64,000 nucleotides of DNA from Brevibacillus reuszeri (GCF_001187725.1 NZ_LGIQ01000007.1:494324-558323); one strand, 5' to 3'; shown: positions 9,422-19,311, numbered from the stretch's first letter. The notes: generated from the sequence alone by a model not told the origin. Translations and numbers: made by a program.

Positions 9422-10891
9422 TTGTCGAATCAAGAAAATACGCCATTGTTTCATGGTCTCAGAAAACATGCGCAAAAAAATCCAATTCAATTCCATATCC
9501 CCGGTCATAAAAAAGGAAAAGGAATGGATCCAGAATTTCGAGGGTTTGTTGGAAAAAATGCCCTTTCGATCGATTTGATCAATATTGAACCTCTCGATGA
9601 TTTGCATCAGCCAAAAGGAATCATCAAACAAGCACAGGACTTGGCAGCAAAAGCCTTTGGCGCAGATCATACCCTGTTTTCTGTACAAGGAACCAGCACG
9701 GCGATTATGACCATGATTATGTCTGTATGCAATCCGGGAGACAAAATTATTCTCCCGCGAAATGTCCACAAATCCATTATGAGCGGAGTCGTGCTATCCG
9801 GGGCAACCCCCATTTTTTTGCATCCGGCAATCGATCCGGTACTCGGGATTTCGCACGGGATTACGCCAAAAGCGGTAGAACATGCCCTAGCCAACCATCC
9901 AGATGCAAAAGCTGTTTTGGTGATCAACCCAACCTATTTTGGCATTGCAGGTGACCTGAAAAAAATCGTTTCGCTTGCTCACGCAAAGGGAGTACCTGTT
10001 CTTGTTGATGAGGCGCATGGCTCCCATGTGCACTTTCATCCCAAGATGCCGCTATCGGCTATGCAAGCAGGTGCTGATATGGCAGCAAGCAGCATGCATA
10101 AGCTGGGCGGTTCCATGACGCAGAGCTCCGTATTGAATGTGCGCGGAGACCTCATTTCGATCAAGCGTGTACAAGCCGTTGCCAATATGCTGACGACTAC
10201 CTCCACATCTTATTTGCTGCTGGCTTCTTTGGATGTGGCCAGAAAACGATTAGTCACAGTAGGCAAAGAGCTGCTGGACAGGGCGATCCGGCTAGCTGAA
10301 AAAACGAGGGCGCAAGTCAATAAAATTGACCATCTCTACTGTGTTGGTCGTGAAATCCTTGGCACAAATGGAGCATTCGCACTTGATCCTACCAAGCTTG
10401 TCATATCAGTAAAAGAGCTTGGCATAACTGGATACGAGGTAGAAAAATGGCTGCGCGAGCGCTACAACATCGAAGTGGAATTATCGGACCTGTACAACAT
10501 TTTGTGCATCATTACTCCAAGTGACACAAAGGATGATTTGCAAATCCTCATTTATGCCCTGGAAGAATTGTCAGCACAGTACAAGGAGCAAAGGGGATTG
10601 CGGGAAATGGCAGCGATGCAGCTGCCAGAAATGCCGATCCTGGCAGTGACGCCGCGCGATGCTTTTTACGCCACAACAGAGACAGTGCCTATTGAACAAG
10701 CGGTAGGCCGGATTATTGCAGAATTTGTGATGGTCTATCCACCTGGTATCCCTATATTCATCCCAGGTGAAATCATTTCAGAAGAAAACATACGCTATGC
10801 TTTGCGAAATAAAGAAGCGGGACTGCCTGTACAAGGCTCTGAAGATGCAGAGCTGAAGACACTTCGCGTGATTAAAGAGGACTCGCTATAA
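9422..10891 (+). CDS. speA: Orn/Lys/Arg decarboxylase family protein (SpeA-like)
   Basis: A PLP-dependent fold-type I decarboxylase of the kind that makes agmatine (SpeA) or cadaverine. IPGHKKGKG near residue 24, the DEAHGSHVHFHP loop near 195 and the PLP lysine in SMHKLGGSMTQSS near residue 226 are diagnostic. TTG 9422 is preferred as start: GGTGGGGAGA lies just upstream and the 489-residue length matches SpeA-type proteins. An ATG at 9401 and another at 9365 have poor ribosome binding sites. Substrate choice between arginine and lysine is not certain. psuG follows after 22 bases. Confidence 0.88.
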   Translation: MSNQENTPLFHGLRKHAQKNPIQFHIPGHKKGKGMDPEFRGFVGKNALSIDLINIEPLDDLHQPKGIIKQAQDLAAKAFGADHTLFSVQGTSTAIMTMIMSVCNPGDKIILPRNVHKSIMSGVVLSGATPIFLHPAIDPVLGISHGITPKAVEHALANHPDAKAVLVINPTYFGIAGDLKKIVSLAHAKGVPVLVDEAHGSHVHFHPKMPLSAMQAGADMAASSMHKLGGSMTQSSVLNVRGDLISIKRVQAVANMLTTTSTSYLLLASLDVARKRLVTVGKELLDRAIRLAEKTRAQVNKIDHLYCVGREILGTNGAFALDPTKLVISVKELGITGYEVEKWLRERYNIEVELSDLYNILCIITPSDTKDDLQILIYALEELSAQYKEQRGLREMAAMQLPEMPILAVTPRDAFYATTETVPIEQAVGRIIAEFVMVYPPGIPIFIPGEIISEENIRYALRNKEAGLPVQGSEDAELKTLRVIKEDSL

Positions 10892-10913
10892 CTACCTTTA
10901 GGAGGAGAACAAT

Positions 10914-11831
10914 ATGAAAGAGTATATGAGTTATTCGGAAGAGGTTACGTACGCACTGGAGCATAATTTGCCGATTGTCGCATTGGAAACCACCATCATT
11001 TCTCACGGGATGCCTTATCCTCAAAATAGAGAGACTGCGACCGAGGTAGAGCAAATTATTCGCGATCACGGTGCTGTACCGGCAACGATCGGCTTTTTGG
11101 ACGGAAACATCAAAGTTGGACTGAATGCAAACGAGCTGGAAGAGTTTGCAACGAACAAAGATGTGGCAAAAGTAAGTCGCAGAGATATCCCCTATATTTT
11201 GTCCTCCCGAAAAATCGGTGCGGCGACAGTAGCGGCTACCATGATCGGAGCGCAGCTCGCTGGCATTCACATGTTTGCGACTGGAGGCATTGGCGGTGTT
11301 CACCGCGAAGGCGAGATCACCTGGGATGTTTCGGCGGATTTGACAGAGCTGGCACAGACGAATGTTGCAGTCGTATGTGCGGGTTGCAAGTCGATCCTAG
11401 ATATTGGTAGAACACTGGAGTATCTTGAAACATGCGGAGTACCCGTCGTTGGCTATCAAACCCAGAGCTTCCCGGCGTTTTATTCTCGTGATAGTGGGTT
11501 TGCTGTACAGACAAGTATGGAATCTCCCGAAACGGTTTCCGCAATGCTGCACACCAAGTGGCAAATGGGCCTAAAGGGAGGAGCGGTGATAGCAAATCCG
11601 ATCCCTATGCTGGATGCAATCGCGTATGAGGAAATAGAAGATATCATTGTTCAAGCCATGCACGAAGCGAATAAACATGGCATCTCGGGCAAACAAGTGA
11701 CACCATTCATGCTAGCGAAAGTAAAAGAGCTGACGGGAGGAAAAAGCCTGGCTGCAAATATCGCCTTAGTCAAAAACAATGCAAAGCTGGCTGCCCAAAT
11801 TGCAGTAGCGCTAAAACAAAACAACAAATAA
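10914..11831 (+). CDS. psuG: Pseudouridine-5'-phosphate glycosidase
   Basis: PsuG splits pseudouridine 5'-phosphate into uracil and ribose 5-phosphate in the breakdown of modified RNA nucleosides. The 305-residue protein shows the family signatures [18 protein letters not shown] near the N-terminus, [10 protein letters not shown] near 122-131 and GVPVVGYQT near 175. The catalytic lysine and Mn-binding residues are expected in these blocks. AGGAGGAGAAC precedes the ATG. No pseudouridine kinase (psuK) is next to it. It is probably co-transcribed with the decarboxylase, with a terminator at 11843. Confidence 0.95.
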   Translation: MKEYMSYSEEVTYALEHNLPIVALETTIISHGMPYPQNRETATEVEQIIRDHGAVPATIGFLDGNIKVGLNANELEEFATNKDVAKVSRRDIPYILSSRKIGAATVAATMIGAQLAGIHMFATGGIGGVHREGEITWDVSADLTELAQTNVAVVCAGCKSILDIGRTLEYLETCGVPVVGYQTQSFPAFYSRDSGFAVQTSMESPETVSAMLHTKWQMGLKGGAVIANPIPMLDAIAYEEIEDIIVQAMHEANKHGISGKQVTPFMLAKVKELTGGKSLAANIALVKNNAKLAAQIAVALKQNNK

Positions 11832-11842
11832 GGAACACCCAA

Positions 11843-11878
11843 AACACCGCCATATTCAACTGTTGGCGGTGTTTTTTT
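11843..11878 (+). terminator. Rho-independent terminator after psuG
   Basis: AACACCGCCA pairs with TGGCGGTGTT around an eleven-base loop and is followed by a T run. Confidence 0.92.
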
Positions 11879-12051
11879 ATACGACAACCTCGCTGGCATG
11901 TTTGTGGCCGAATCTTGACAGTTTTGCTTCTGTTTCTTGAACTTGGCTGGCTTTTTCACTTTGTCATTGGCTGGTGACACACCTGTTGTCCGGCTATACA
12001 GTAAGACTTGTTTGCAACAGTACCCTGGTAAAGGGGATAGGAGATGAAAAC

Positions 12052-12957
12052 ATGAGAACGTCTAAAGCAGGACGGTGTATAGCAGTTCTGTACATGTTAT
12101 TGCTGATGTTCGTCGTGACCGGGTGCTCAGAAAAATATGTAGTGCTCGATCCGAAGGGACCCATTGGTGAACAACAAAAAGACCTGATGATTGTCTCGAC
12201 GCTTTTATGCCTGGTCGTGATCATTCCTGTTTTGATTCTGACTGCAGTCATCGTATGGCGGTATCGTGACAGGAAGGGAAGAAAGGCAAAGTATACGCCA
12301 AACTGGGAACACAGTACTACTCTGGAGGCAATCTGGTGGGGGATTCCGATCATCATCATCATAACGATCGGGATTATTACCGTGAAGTACACGTATTCGC
12401 TGGAGCCGTCCAAGCCTTTGGAAGCAACGGCCAAGCCGATTACCATCCAGGTGACCAATCTGGATTGGAAGTGGCTGTTTCAATATCCAGAGCAAGGAAT
12501 TGCCACTGTGAATTATGTTCAGTTTCCAGAGGATGTTCCAATCCGTTTCGAAATTACGTCTGACGCTCCGATGAATTCCTTCTGGATTCCACAGCTCGGT
12601 GGACAAATGTATGCCATGTCAGGGATGGCGATGGTCCTTCATTTGCAGGCAGATGAACAGGGTGAATACATGGGATCAGGCGCTAACTTTACGGGAAAAG
12701 AGTTTGCCAAAATGTACTTTAAGGCAAAAGCGACTTCTCAGGATTCCTTTGACCAGTGGGTGAAGGAAGTGAAGAGCTCTTCGCCTGAATTAACGCTGGA
12801 CGGCTATAAAAAGCTGGCTGAGCAAGGGACATCAGATGTCCAAAGCTTCTCGGCATTCCCGGAAGGCTTGTTTGAAATGACAGTGACCAAGTATGCTGCC
12901 TCGCACAATCACGGTTTATCGACGCGTGAGATGAAGGAAGTCAGGGTCGATAAATAA
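12052..12957 (+). CDS. qoxA: Quinol oxidase subunit II (no CuA site)
   Basis: A 301-residue membrane-anchored subunit of a heme-copper terminal oxidase. It has a lipobox (FVVTGC), two transmembrane helices (about residues 42-67 and 90-110) and an extracytoplasmic cupredoxin domain (TIQVTNLDWKWLFQYP, then SFWIPQLGGQMYAM). The CuA ligands of cytochrome c oxidases (a CxxxC pair and the following His) are absent, so electrons should come from quinol. The start is ATG 12052, with GGATAGGAGATG just upstream. It leads a cyoABCDE-type operon. Confidence 0.92.
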   Translation: MRTSKAGRCIAVLYMLLLMFVVTGCSEKYVVLDPKGPIGEQQKDLMIVSTLLCLVVIIPVLILTAVIVWRYRDRKGRKAKYTPNWEHSTTLEAIWWGIPIIIIITIGIITVKYTYSLEPSKPLEATAKPITIQVTNLDWKWLFQYPEQGIATVNYVQFPEDVPIRFEITSDAPMNSFWIPQLGGQMYAMSGMAMVLHLQADEQGEYMGSGANFTGKEFAKMYFKAKATSQDSFDQWVKEVKSSSPELTLDGYKKLAEQGTSDVQSFSAFPEGLFEMTVTKYAASHNHGLSTREMKEVRVDK

Positions 12958-12995
12958 TCGATACGGCTTGGAAGCGTAAAAGGAGAGAGTAAGCG

Positions 12996-14969
12996 ATGTG
13001 GGATCAGATAAAAGAATTCGCCTCGGAATTTTTTGTGACAGGCGATCCTTTGATTTACGGTGCGGATGTCAGCATTGTGCTTACCATGCTGGCAATCTTA
13101 TTTGTGCTGACGTACTACAAGAAATGGGGATGGCTGTGGAGCGAGTGGATTACGAGCGTCGATCATAAAAAAATCGGCATCATGTACATTATCGCTTCCA
13201 TCCTCATGCTGTTTCGGGGTGGAGTGGATGCCCTCTTGATGCGGGCTCAGCTCGTCATGCCCGACATGCAGTTTTTGCAAGCGGATCACTACAACCAAAT
13301 TTTTACGACACACGGCGTGATCATGATCTTGTTTATGGCGATGCCACTCATGTTCGGATTGTTTAATGTCATCGTGCCATTGCAGCTCGGTGCACGCGAT
13401 GTAGCGTTTCCGTTTTTGAATGCGCTGAGCTTCTGGCTCTTTTTTGCAGGCGCGATGCTGTTCAATTTGTCTTTTGTCATTGGAGGGTCCCCGGATGCCG
13501 GCTGGCTGGCTTATCCGCCATACTCGGAGAAAGCTTTTAATCCCGGCGTTGGACAGGACTTCTACGTCTGGGGAATTCAGATTTCCGGGATTGGCAGCTT
13601 GATGACCGGGATTAATTTCATTGTGACGATTTTGAAAATGCGTGCACCGGGCATGTCTTTGATGAAAATGCCGATGTTCTCGTGGTCCGTTTTATCCAGC
13701 TGCATCGCCATTATATTTGCGTTTCCAATTTTGACGGTGACTCTTGCGCTGCTGTTTATGGACCGGTTCGCAGGGACCCATTTCTTCACGCTGGATGGCG
13801 GCGGTAATCCAATGATGTACATCAATCTGATCTGGATGTGGGGTCACCCGGAGGTATACATCATCGTGCTGCCTGCATTCGGTATTTTTTCCGAAGTGGT
13901 TGCTACCTTCTCCAAGAAAAAGCTGTTTGGCTATAAATCCATGGTATTTGCGATGATCATTATCAGCGTGCTCTCTTTTCTCGTGTGGGCGCATCACTTC
14001 TTTACGATGGGCTCAGGTGCAGATGTCAATGCTTTCTTCGCCTTGACCACGATGCTGATCGCCATTCCGACAGGTGTGAAGGTATTTAACTGGCTGTTTA
14101 CCATGTTCCGCGGAAAAATCACCTTTGAAACACCGATGCTGTGGACAATCGGGATTATCCCGAACTTTGTCATAGGCGGTATGACGGGCGTTCTTTTGTC
14201 GGTAGCTCCAGCTGACTTTCAGTATCACAACAGCTACTTTCTCATCGCCCACTTCCATCAAGTCATCATTGCCGGTGTTGTATTTGGCTTCTTTGCCGGC
14301 TTGTACTACTGGTGGCCAAAGGTGTTCGGCTTCAAGCTGAATGAGCGAATCGGCCGATGGGCGTTCTGGCTGTGGAATATTGGATTTTACTTGTGCTTCA
14401 TGCCGCAATATGCGCTGGGTCTGATGGGCATGACCAGACGGGTATACACGTACGGCTGGGACAAAGGCTGGTTCGAAATGAACCTGGTATCTACGATTGG
14501 TGCCGTCATTATGGGAATCGCCTTCCTCGTCCAGATATGGGATATCGCACACAGCATCAAGCACATGAAACGCGATACAACAGGAGACCCGTGGAATGCA
14601 CGGACATTGGAGTGGTCGATTCCTTCTCCTGCTCCGTTGTATAACTTTGCAACATTGCCGCAGGTGACCTCCCAGGATGATTGGTGGGAGAGAAAGCTGC
14701 GCAAGGAAGCGGGACAAGAAGCAAGGACAGCGGAGACTCTGGAGCCGATTCACATGCCGAAAAATTCCGGTATTCCCTTCATCATGTCTATGTTCTGGTT
14801 TTTAGCAGGATTCGGATTTGTGTTTGACTGGCTGTGGCTGATCATTCCAGGTTTGATTGGCGTTGCCGTCAGCATGATTGTTCATTCGTGCAACTATGAT
14901 ACCGATTACTATATTTCCGTGGAAGAAATAGAACGTACAGAAGCTGTAATAGGGAAGGTGAACAACTAA
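12996..14969 (+). CDS. qoxB: Quinol oxidase subunit I
   Basis: Catalytic subunit, 657 residues, with about 14-15 membrane helices. It should hold low-spin heme and the heme-copper binuclear centre, reducing oxygen to water and pumping protons. Visible ligands include TTHGVIMI (low-spin heme His), WGHPEVYI (CuB His plus the cross-linked Tyr), AHHFFTMG (CuB His pair) and the HFHQVI segment near residue 420. AGGAGAGAGTAAGCG precedes the ATG. The stop TAA shares its last A with the next ATG. Confidence 0.96.
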   Translation: MWDQIKEFASEFFVTGDPLIYGADVSIVLTMLAILFVLTYYKKWGWLWSEWITSVDHKKIGIMYIIASILMLFRGGVDALLMRAQLVMPDMQFLQADHYNQIFTTHGVIMILFMAMPLMFGLFNVIVPLQLGARDVAFPFLNALSFWLFFAGAMLFNLSFVIGGSPDAGWLAYPPYSEKAFNPGVGQDFYVWGIQISGIGSLMTGINFIVTILKMRAPGMSLMKMPMFSWSVLSSCIAIIFAFPILTVTLALLFMDRFAGTHFFTLDGGGNPMMYINLIWMWGHPEVYIIVLPAFGIFSEVVATFSKKKLFGYKSMVFAMIIISVLSFLVWAHHFFTMGSGADVNAFFALTTMLIAIPTGVKVFNWLFTMFRGKITFETPMLWTIGIIPNFVIGGMTGVLLSVAPADFQYHNSYFLIAHFHQVIIAGVVFGFFAGLYYWWPKVFGFKLNERIGRWAFWLWNIGFYLCFMPQYALGLMGMTRRVYTYGWDKGWFEMNLVSTIGAVIMGIAFLVQIWDIAHSIKHMKRDTTGDPWNARTLEWSIPSPAPLYNFATLPQVTSQDDWWERKLRKEAGQEARTAETLEPIHMPKNSGIPFIMSMFWFLAGFGFVFDWLWLIIPGLIGVAVSMIVHSCNYDTDYYISVEEIERTEAVIGKVNN

Positions 14970-15595
14970 TGGCGAACATCCATGCTTCCAGTCATGACCA
15001 TAACGTCAGTGGACATGCCGAGCATCATGGTCATCCGGATCAGGAGGAGATGCGTACATTTGCCTTTTGGATCTACCTGATGACGGACGTTATCTTATTT
15101 GCCACCTTGTTTGCGACATATGTCGTGCTGCAAAACAACACAAACGGGGGACCGACAGCAAAAGAATTGTTCCAGATGAACGGGATTTACGCGAGCACAT
15201 TCATTTTGCTGACGAGCAGCTTTACGAGCGGACTAGCCCTTCTTGCCATGCACAAAGGAAAAAAAGCTGCGCTGATCGGCTGGCTCGCGATTACGGCGCT
15301 GCTTGGAGCGACCTTCATTACGCTTGAGGTAAGTGAATTTACTCACATGGTTCACGAAGGAGCAACGATTGGCACAAGTGCATTCCTATCTGCTTTTTAT
15401 ACGCTGGTAGGAACGCATGGCCTGCACGTTACGTTTGGTTTGGTTTGGATGATTGTTCTCATGTTTCAAATCGCGAAGCATGGGATTACACCTGTGACAA
15501 AGCGCAAAGTGAACATCATCAGCCTGTTCTGGCATTTTCTCGATATTGTTTGGATTTTCGTCTTTACCATCGTGTATTTGATGGGGGTGAAATAA
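14969..15595 (+). CDS. qoxC: Quinol oxidase subunit III
   Basis: A 208-residue membrane subunit with five predicted helices. The His-rich N-terminus (HASSHDHNVSGHAEHHGHP) precedes FAFWIYLMTDVILFATLFATY, which is typical of CyoC/QoxC, and the fold closes with WHFLDIVWIFVFTIVYLMG. Subunit III stabilises the oxidase and lipid/oxygen access. It overlaps subunit I by one base and abuts subunit IV. Confidence 0.95.
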   Translation: MANIHASSHDHNVSGHAEHHGHPDQEEMRTFAFWIYLMTDVILFATLFATYVVLQNNTNGGPTAKELFQMNGIYASTFILLTSSFTSGLALLAMHKGKKAALIGWLAITALLGATFITLEVSEFTHMVHEGATIGTSAFLSAFYTLVGTHGLHVTFGLVWMIVLMFQIAKHGITPVTKRKVNIISLFWHFLDIVWIFVFTIVYLMGVK

Positions 15596-15931
15596 ATGGG
15601 AAAGCAACACATCTCTGACATGACAAAGCATGATGGAGAATCTCATGGATCGCTGAAATCGTATGTGACCGGATTTGTATTCTCGCTTGTGCTCACGATT
15701 ATTCCGATTATGGTGCTGGCGAACAATTGGCTGGAAGGCAGGGGGATTACGATTGTTTTCCTGGTGACAGCAGTGCTGCAGTTTATTGTTCAGCTATTTT
15801 ACTTCATGCATCTGCGCGATGAGGAGAAGCCGCGCTACAATCTGATGTCATTGATATTGGGGATTTTTATTGTGCTATTGATCGTGATTGGTTCGATCTG
15901 GATCATGATGTACAACATGGTAGCGCTATGA
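15596..15931 (+). CDS. qoxD: Quinol oxidase subunit IV
   Basis: A 111-residue protein with three membrane helices, beginning SLKSYVTGFVFSLVLTIIP and containing the family motif AVLQFIVQLFYFMHL. CyoD/QoxD assists assembly of the copper centre. The ATG follows the subunit III stop directly, with GGGGGTG upstream inside that gene. Confidence 0.93.
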   Translation: MGKQHISDMTKHDGESHGSLKSYVTGFVFSLVLTIIPIMVLANNWLEGRGITIVFLVTAVLQFIVQLFYFMHLRDEEKPRYNLMSLILGIFIVLLIVIGSIWIMMYNMVAL

Positions 15932-15965
15932 GTGAGCTTTTACTGCAACGAACGGGGGGATTGCT

Positions 15966-16829
15966 TTGCTGCGAGATTGGATTCAACTGACAAAGCCCCG
16001 TATCTTGCAACTAAATCTGTTTGCAGCATTTGGCGGGTATTGGGTAGCGGCTAAGTGGGTGCCTGATTGGCCGCTGCTCTTGTGGACACTGCTCGGGACG
16101 GCGTTAACCATGGCTTCGTCTTGCGTACTGAACAATTTGTGGGACTGGAAGCTTGATCAAAAAATGCATCGCACAAAGGATCGACCTTTGGCAACAGGGC
16201 GACTGAAAAAGGGGGGCGTACTTTTGTACGCCTTGCTTCTCGGCGTAGCAGGCGAGTGGGTACTGTTTTGGAAAGTGAACATCCTGTGCGGCTGGCTGGG
16301 GTTGCTTGGAATGTTTGTGTACGTGGTGATATACACGATGTGGCTGAAACGGACGTCCACCTGGAGTACGTCCATTGGTGGAATTTCCGGTGCGATGCCT
16401 CCTGTGATCGGTTATTGCGCCGTTACGGGTGAGCTGGACGCAGGGGCCTGGCTGTTATTCGCACTGTTGTTCTTGTGGCAGCCGGCTCACTTCTGGTCGC
16501 TCGCGATCAGGCGTGTGGAGGAGTATCGAGCGGCTGGGTATCCACTGCTTCCTGTACGAAAAGGGATAGCGCGAACGAAGCGACAAATGATTCCGTATGT
16601 GGTTCTTCTGCTTCCTACCGTCGTTCTGATGTACACGCTTGCATACACAGGTATTTCCTTTGCAATCGTCGCTTTGCTTGCCGGGGTCATCTGGTCACTC
16701 CATACCCTGAGCGGTTTGCGAGCAAAGAATAGTGATAAATGGGCCAAAACGAATTTTCTGCTTTCCGTCAATTACTTGATGCTTGTATTTCTCGTGATGA
16801 TTTTGGATACCACAGGACGTCCCTTTTGA
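15966..16829 (+). CDS. cyoE: Protoheme IX farnesyltransferase (heme O synthase)
   Basis: A UbiA-type prenyltransferase of 287 residues that adds a farnesyl group to heme B to make heme O for the oxidase. The Mg/diphosphate-binding motif NNLWDWKLDQKMHRTKDRPL lies near residues 57-76, and a second acidic loop (RRVEEYRAAGYPLLPV) near 182. About eight to nine membrane helices are visible. The start is TTG 15966 after GGGGGGA. The operon position after subunit IV matches cyoABCDE. Its TGA overlaps the next ATG. Confidence 0.93.
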   Translation: MLRDWIQLTKPRILQLNLFAAFGGYWVAAKWVPDWPLLLWTLLGTALTMASSCVLNNLWDWKLDQKMHRTKDRPLATGRLKKGGVLLYALLLGVAGEWVLFWKVNILCGWLGLLGMFVYVVIYTMWLKRTSTWSTSIGGISGAMPPVIGYCAVTGELDAGAWLLFALLFLWQPAHFWSLAIRRVEEYRAAGYPLLPVRKGIARTKRQMIPYVVLLLPTVVLMYTLAYTGISFAIVALLAGVIWSLHTLSGLRAKNSDKWAKTNFLLSVNYLMLVFLVMILDTTGRPF

Positions 16830-17200
16830 TGAGTGAAAATCGAGCAGAAAGGCTGTGTGCTTTCATGAAGGGGAATTCATTTGTTTGGCTGGTCCTGATT
16901 CTGAGTTTGGCTGTCATTTCTGCCTGCAGCAACTCGGAAAATACGAATTCAGTACAAATTGCCTCTGCACAGGCAGATGAGGTGGCTGCCTCTTTATACA
17001 AGAAGCATTGCTTATCGTGTCATGCAGCTGATTTATCTGGTTTAGTCGGCCCTAGTTTAAAACAGGTTGGGACGAAGCTTACTGAGGAACAGATCATTGC
17101 CGTCATGAACGAAGGTGCGAAGGGAATGCCGTCTTTTACGAAGATGCTGAGCAAGGAAGAAATGGAGGCAGTGGCGGGGTGGCTCTCTAAAAATGAATAG
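16829..17200 (+). CDS. Lipoprotein c-type cytochrome
   Basis: A small mono-heme cytochrome c. A signal segment ends in the lipobox VISAC. The heme site CLSCH lies about 60 codons in, and the distal Met is in KGMPSFTKML, giving a class I fold of about 80 residues anchored to the outer membrane face. I take the ATG at 16829, which overlaps the cyoE stop; ATG 16865 would give a more typical 20-residue signal peptide and is a real alternative. It resembles the Bacillus CccB-like lipoproteins. Confidence 0.87.
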   Translation: MSENRAERLCAFMKGNSFVWLVLILSLAVISACSNSENTNSVQIASAQADEVAASLYKKHCLSCHAADLSGLVGPSLKQVGTKLTEEQIIAVMNEGAKGMPSFTKMLSKEEMEAVAGWLSKNE

Positions 17201-17214
17201 GGGGATGCTTCACA

Positions 17215-17793
17215 ATGAAACGAATTCTATTATTGTCCATCCTTTGTCTGATGACAGTGGTGGTGGCCGCTTGCGGGAAAGACAAGCAAAATCCGTATAA
17301 CATTCAGGTGCAGCCCTTTGCGTATGTCAATCAAGATGGGCAACCTCTCTCGCTGGACGATCTGAAAAACAAAGTATGGGTTGCCGACTTTATTTTCACG
17401 TATTGCACGACGGTTTGCCCAACGATGACGATGAATATGGCCAACCTGCAAAAGAAGCTGAAGGAGGCAGGTGTGGAAGCAGAGCTGGTTTCATTTTCGG
17501 TAGATCCCGAAAGAGATGATCCTGCTGCTTTGAAAAGCTATTTAACCAAGTTCGATGCCGACTTTACCAATTGGCATGCCCTTACAGGCTACACGTTTGA
17601 GGAAATCAAGACGTTTGTCCTCAAATCATTCAAGTCCACGATCAATAAGGATACAGCTACCGATCAGGTTATCCATGGAACGGCATTTTATTTGGTCGAT
17701 CAATCGGGAACTGTGGTTGCCAAATACGATGGAATGACGGATAGCACGTACGACGACATCATTAATGATATCAAAATACTGGCGAAGCAATAA
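17215..17793 (+). CDS. SCO1/SenC family copper chaperone or thiol-disulfide protein
   Basis: A 192-residue lipoprotein (lipobox VVVAAC) with a thioredoxin-like domain. The copper/redox motif YCTTVCPTM gives cysteines near residues 64 and 68, and the third ligand is the His in VIHGTAFYLVD near 160. SCO proteins deliver copper to the CuA site of cytochrome c oxidases, but the oxidase encoded just upstream has no CuA. The gene is 14 bases after the cytochrome gene, so it is probably the last cistron of the operon. Confidence 0.92.
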   Translation: MKRILLLSILCLMTVVVAACGKDKQNPYNIQVQPFAYVNQDGQPLSLDDLKNKVWVADFIFTYCTTVCPTMTMNMANLQKKLKEAGVEAELVSFSVDPERDDPAALKSYLTKFDADFTNWHALTGYTFEEIKTFVLKSFKSTINKDTATDQVIHGTAFYLVDQSGTVVAKYDGMTDSTYDDIINDIKILAKQ

Positions 17794-17829
17794 AAGCAAG
17801 GCGGGTTAACATGTAGACAGAAGAAATAA

Positions 17830-17875
17830 AACAAACGTGCATGAGCGATTGAAATTCGCATGCACGTTTGTTTTT
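17830..17875. terminator. Bidirectional terminator between SCO and MocR genes
   Basis: CAAACGTGCATG pairs exactly with CATGCACGTTTG around a fifteen-base loop, with a T run on the right and an A run on the left. It can serve both converging genes. Confidence 0.88.
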
Positions 17876-19311
17876 TACGAGAGGACAGTTCGGAGCGCTT
17901 CTGCAAATTTTGCAATTCCAGGGGCGATCTCTTCTTCTTTTGTTCTCGCGAATGTAAAGCGGACATATCCCGAATCTGAGCCGTAGACACTCCCAGGTGC
18001 GATGACAACACCTCTACGAATTGCTTCCTCAAACAGTTTATTGTCGTTGACTTGCGGGATGACCTTGCACCACAAGTGCAATCCGCCTTGGGGAATGGTG
18101 AACGTAACTTGACCCGGCAGCTCCTTTTGGAGGGCATCGATCAAACTATCGCGCTTGTATTGCAGTCGCATCCGAAGCTGCTCCAAATGCGGCTGAAAAT
18201 AGTCGGACGCAAGGAAATGGGCAGCGATCCGCTGGGGAACAACACTCAGTCCAAAATCCATCTGCTGCCTTGCATCTGCCAATCGCTCGACAACAGAATG
18301 AGGGGCGACCATCCAGCCGACGCGCAGCCCGGATGCTGCTATTTTGGAAAAGGAACCGATGTAGAGCACCGATCCGAGCTGGTCATAGGATTTGAGTGGC
18401 ATCGGCGGGACACCGTCATAAGCAGTCAGGCTGAAAGGATCGTCCTCAACGATGGGGAGGCCCAATTCCGTGGCGATGCCCAGCAATTCCATTCGGCGTT
18501 CCTGGTCGAGGAGAGTGCCAGTCGGGTTTTGGAAATTCGGATTTACAAAGATCATCTTGATCCGATTTTTTTTATATAAAGCGCGTATATCCTCGGGCCT
18601 GATGCCTTTCTCGTCGACAGGAAGTCGGAATAAGCGAAGCCCAGCTGATTGGAACATCGGCAAGGAATAGATGTAGGAAGGATCTTCGATAGCGACGGCA
18701 TCTCCAGGAGCAAGCAAGCATTGGGTAATCAAATACAAGGATTGCTGGGACCCGGATGTGATGAGAATGGAGGAGTCCGTCGTCTGGATGTTCCGGTAGC
18801 GCGACAGATAAGACACAAGCTCTTCTCGCAATGGCATATAGCCTTGCGGGTTGTCATAGCCGAGATATTCCTTAAATTTCTTTTCCTTCATGAGCGTACT
18901 GATTTCCTCATTGGGAGAGAGCTCTGAATTCAATTCCCCACTGGCAAAGTCGATAAGGGTAGGATCTTTTTGCAGCACTTCTCTAATGCGGCGCAAGTAT
19001 GGCAAATTCGGGAGAAAGTGTCCTCCTTCTACGTATCTGTGCCAGTTAGGCGTATGCTTCGGCGTAGCCCCCCATTTAAATTTGCTCACCCTCGTGCCGC
19101 TTCCCGTCCGGCTTTCAATAATGCCCAGTGCGCGCAGCTCCTCGTAGGCTTGAATGACGGTACTCCGATTGACACCTAGCTGCTCAGCCAATTTTCTTTC
19201 GGAGGGCAATTGGCTTCCAGGGGGGAATTCCCCGTATGAGATCCTGCGCTCCATTTCATCAGCGATCTGATGATAAAGGGTTTGGTCACTAGAGCGATCT
19301 GGTTTCCACAT
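17875..19311 (-). CDS. MocR/PdxR family GntR-type regulator with aminotransferase domain
   Basis: Residues 10-75 form a GntR winged helix (LYHQIADEMERRISYGEFPPG, then LPSERKLAEQLGVNRSTVIQAY). Residues 110-475 form a fold-type I aminotransferase domain with the PLP lysine in GSFSKIAASGLRVGW. Such proteins sense PLP or amino acids and control genes such as pdxST or gabT. The start is the ATG at 19311; the longer frame to 19398 lacks any ribosome binding site. No obvious metabolic target is adjacent: the divergent neighbour is the SOS-boxed YolD-like gene. Confidence 0.9.
   Translation of the reverse strand: MWKPDRSSDQTLYHQIADEMERRISYGEFPPGSQLPSERKLAEQLGVNRSTVIQAYEELRALGIIESRTGSGTRVSKFKWGATPKHTPNWHRYVEGGHFLPNLPYLRRIREVLQKDPTLIDFASGELNSELSPNEEISTLMKEKKFKEYLGYDNPQGYMPLREELVSYLSRYRNIQTTDSSILITSGSQQSLYLITQCLLAPGDAVAIEDPSYIYSLPMFQSAGLRLFRLPVDEKGIRPEDIRALYKKNRIKMIFVNPNFQNPTGTLLDQERRMELLGIATELGLPIVEDDPFSLTAYDGVPPMPLKSYDQLGSVLYIGSFSKIAASGLRVGWMVAPHSVVERLADARQQMDFGLSVVPQRIAAHFLASDYFQPHLEQLRMRLQYKRDSLIDALQKELPGQVTFTIPQGGLHLWCKVIPQVNDNKLFEEAIRRGVVIAPGSVYGSDSGYVRFTFARTKEEEIAPGIAKFAEALRTVLS

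Noticed and set aside
14013..14753. Long minus-strand frame inside oxidase subunit I
   Set aside because: It is antisense to conserved membrane-helix codons of a certain gene and is a composition artefact.
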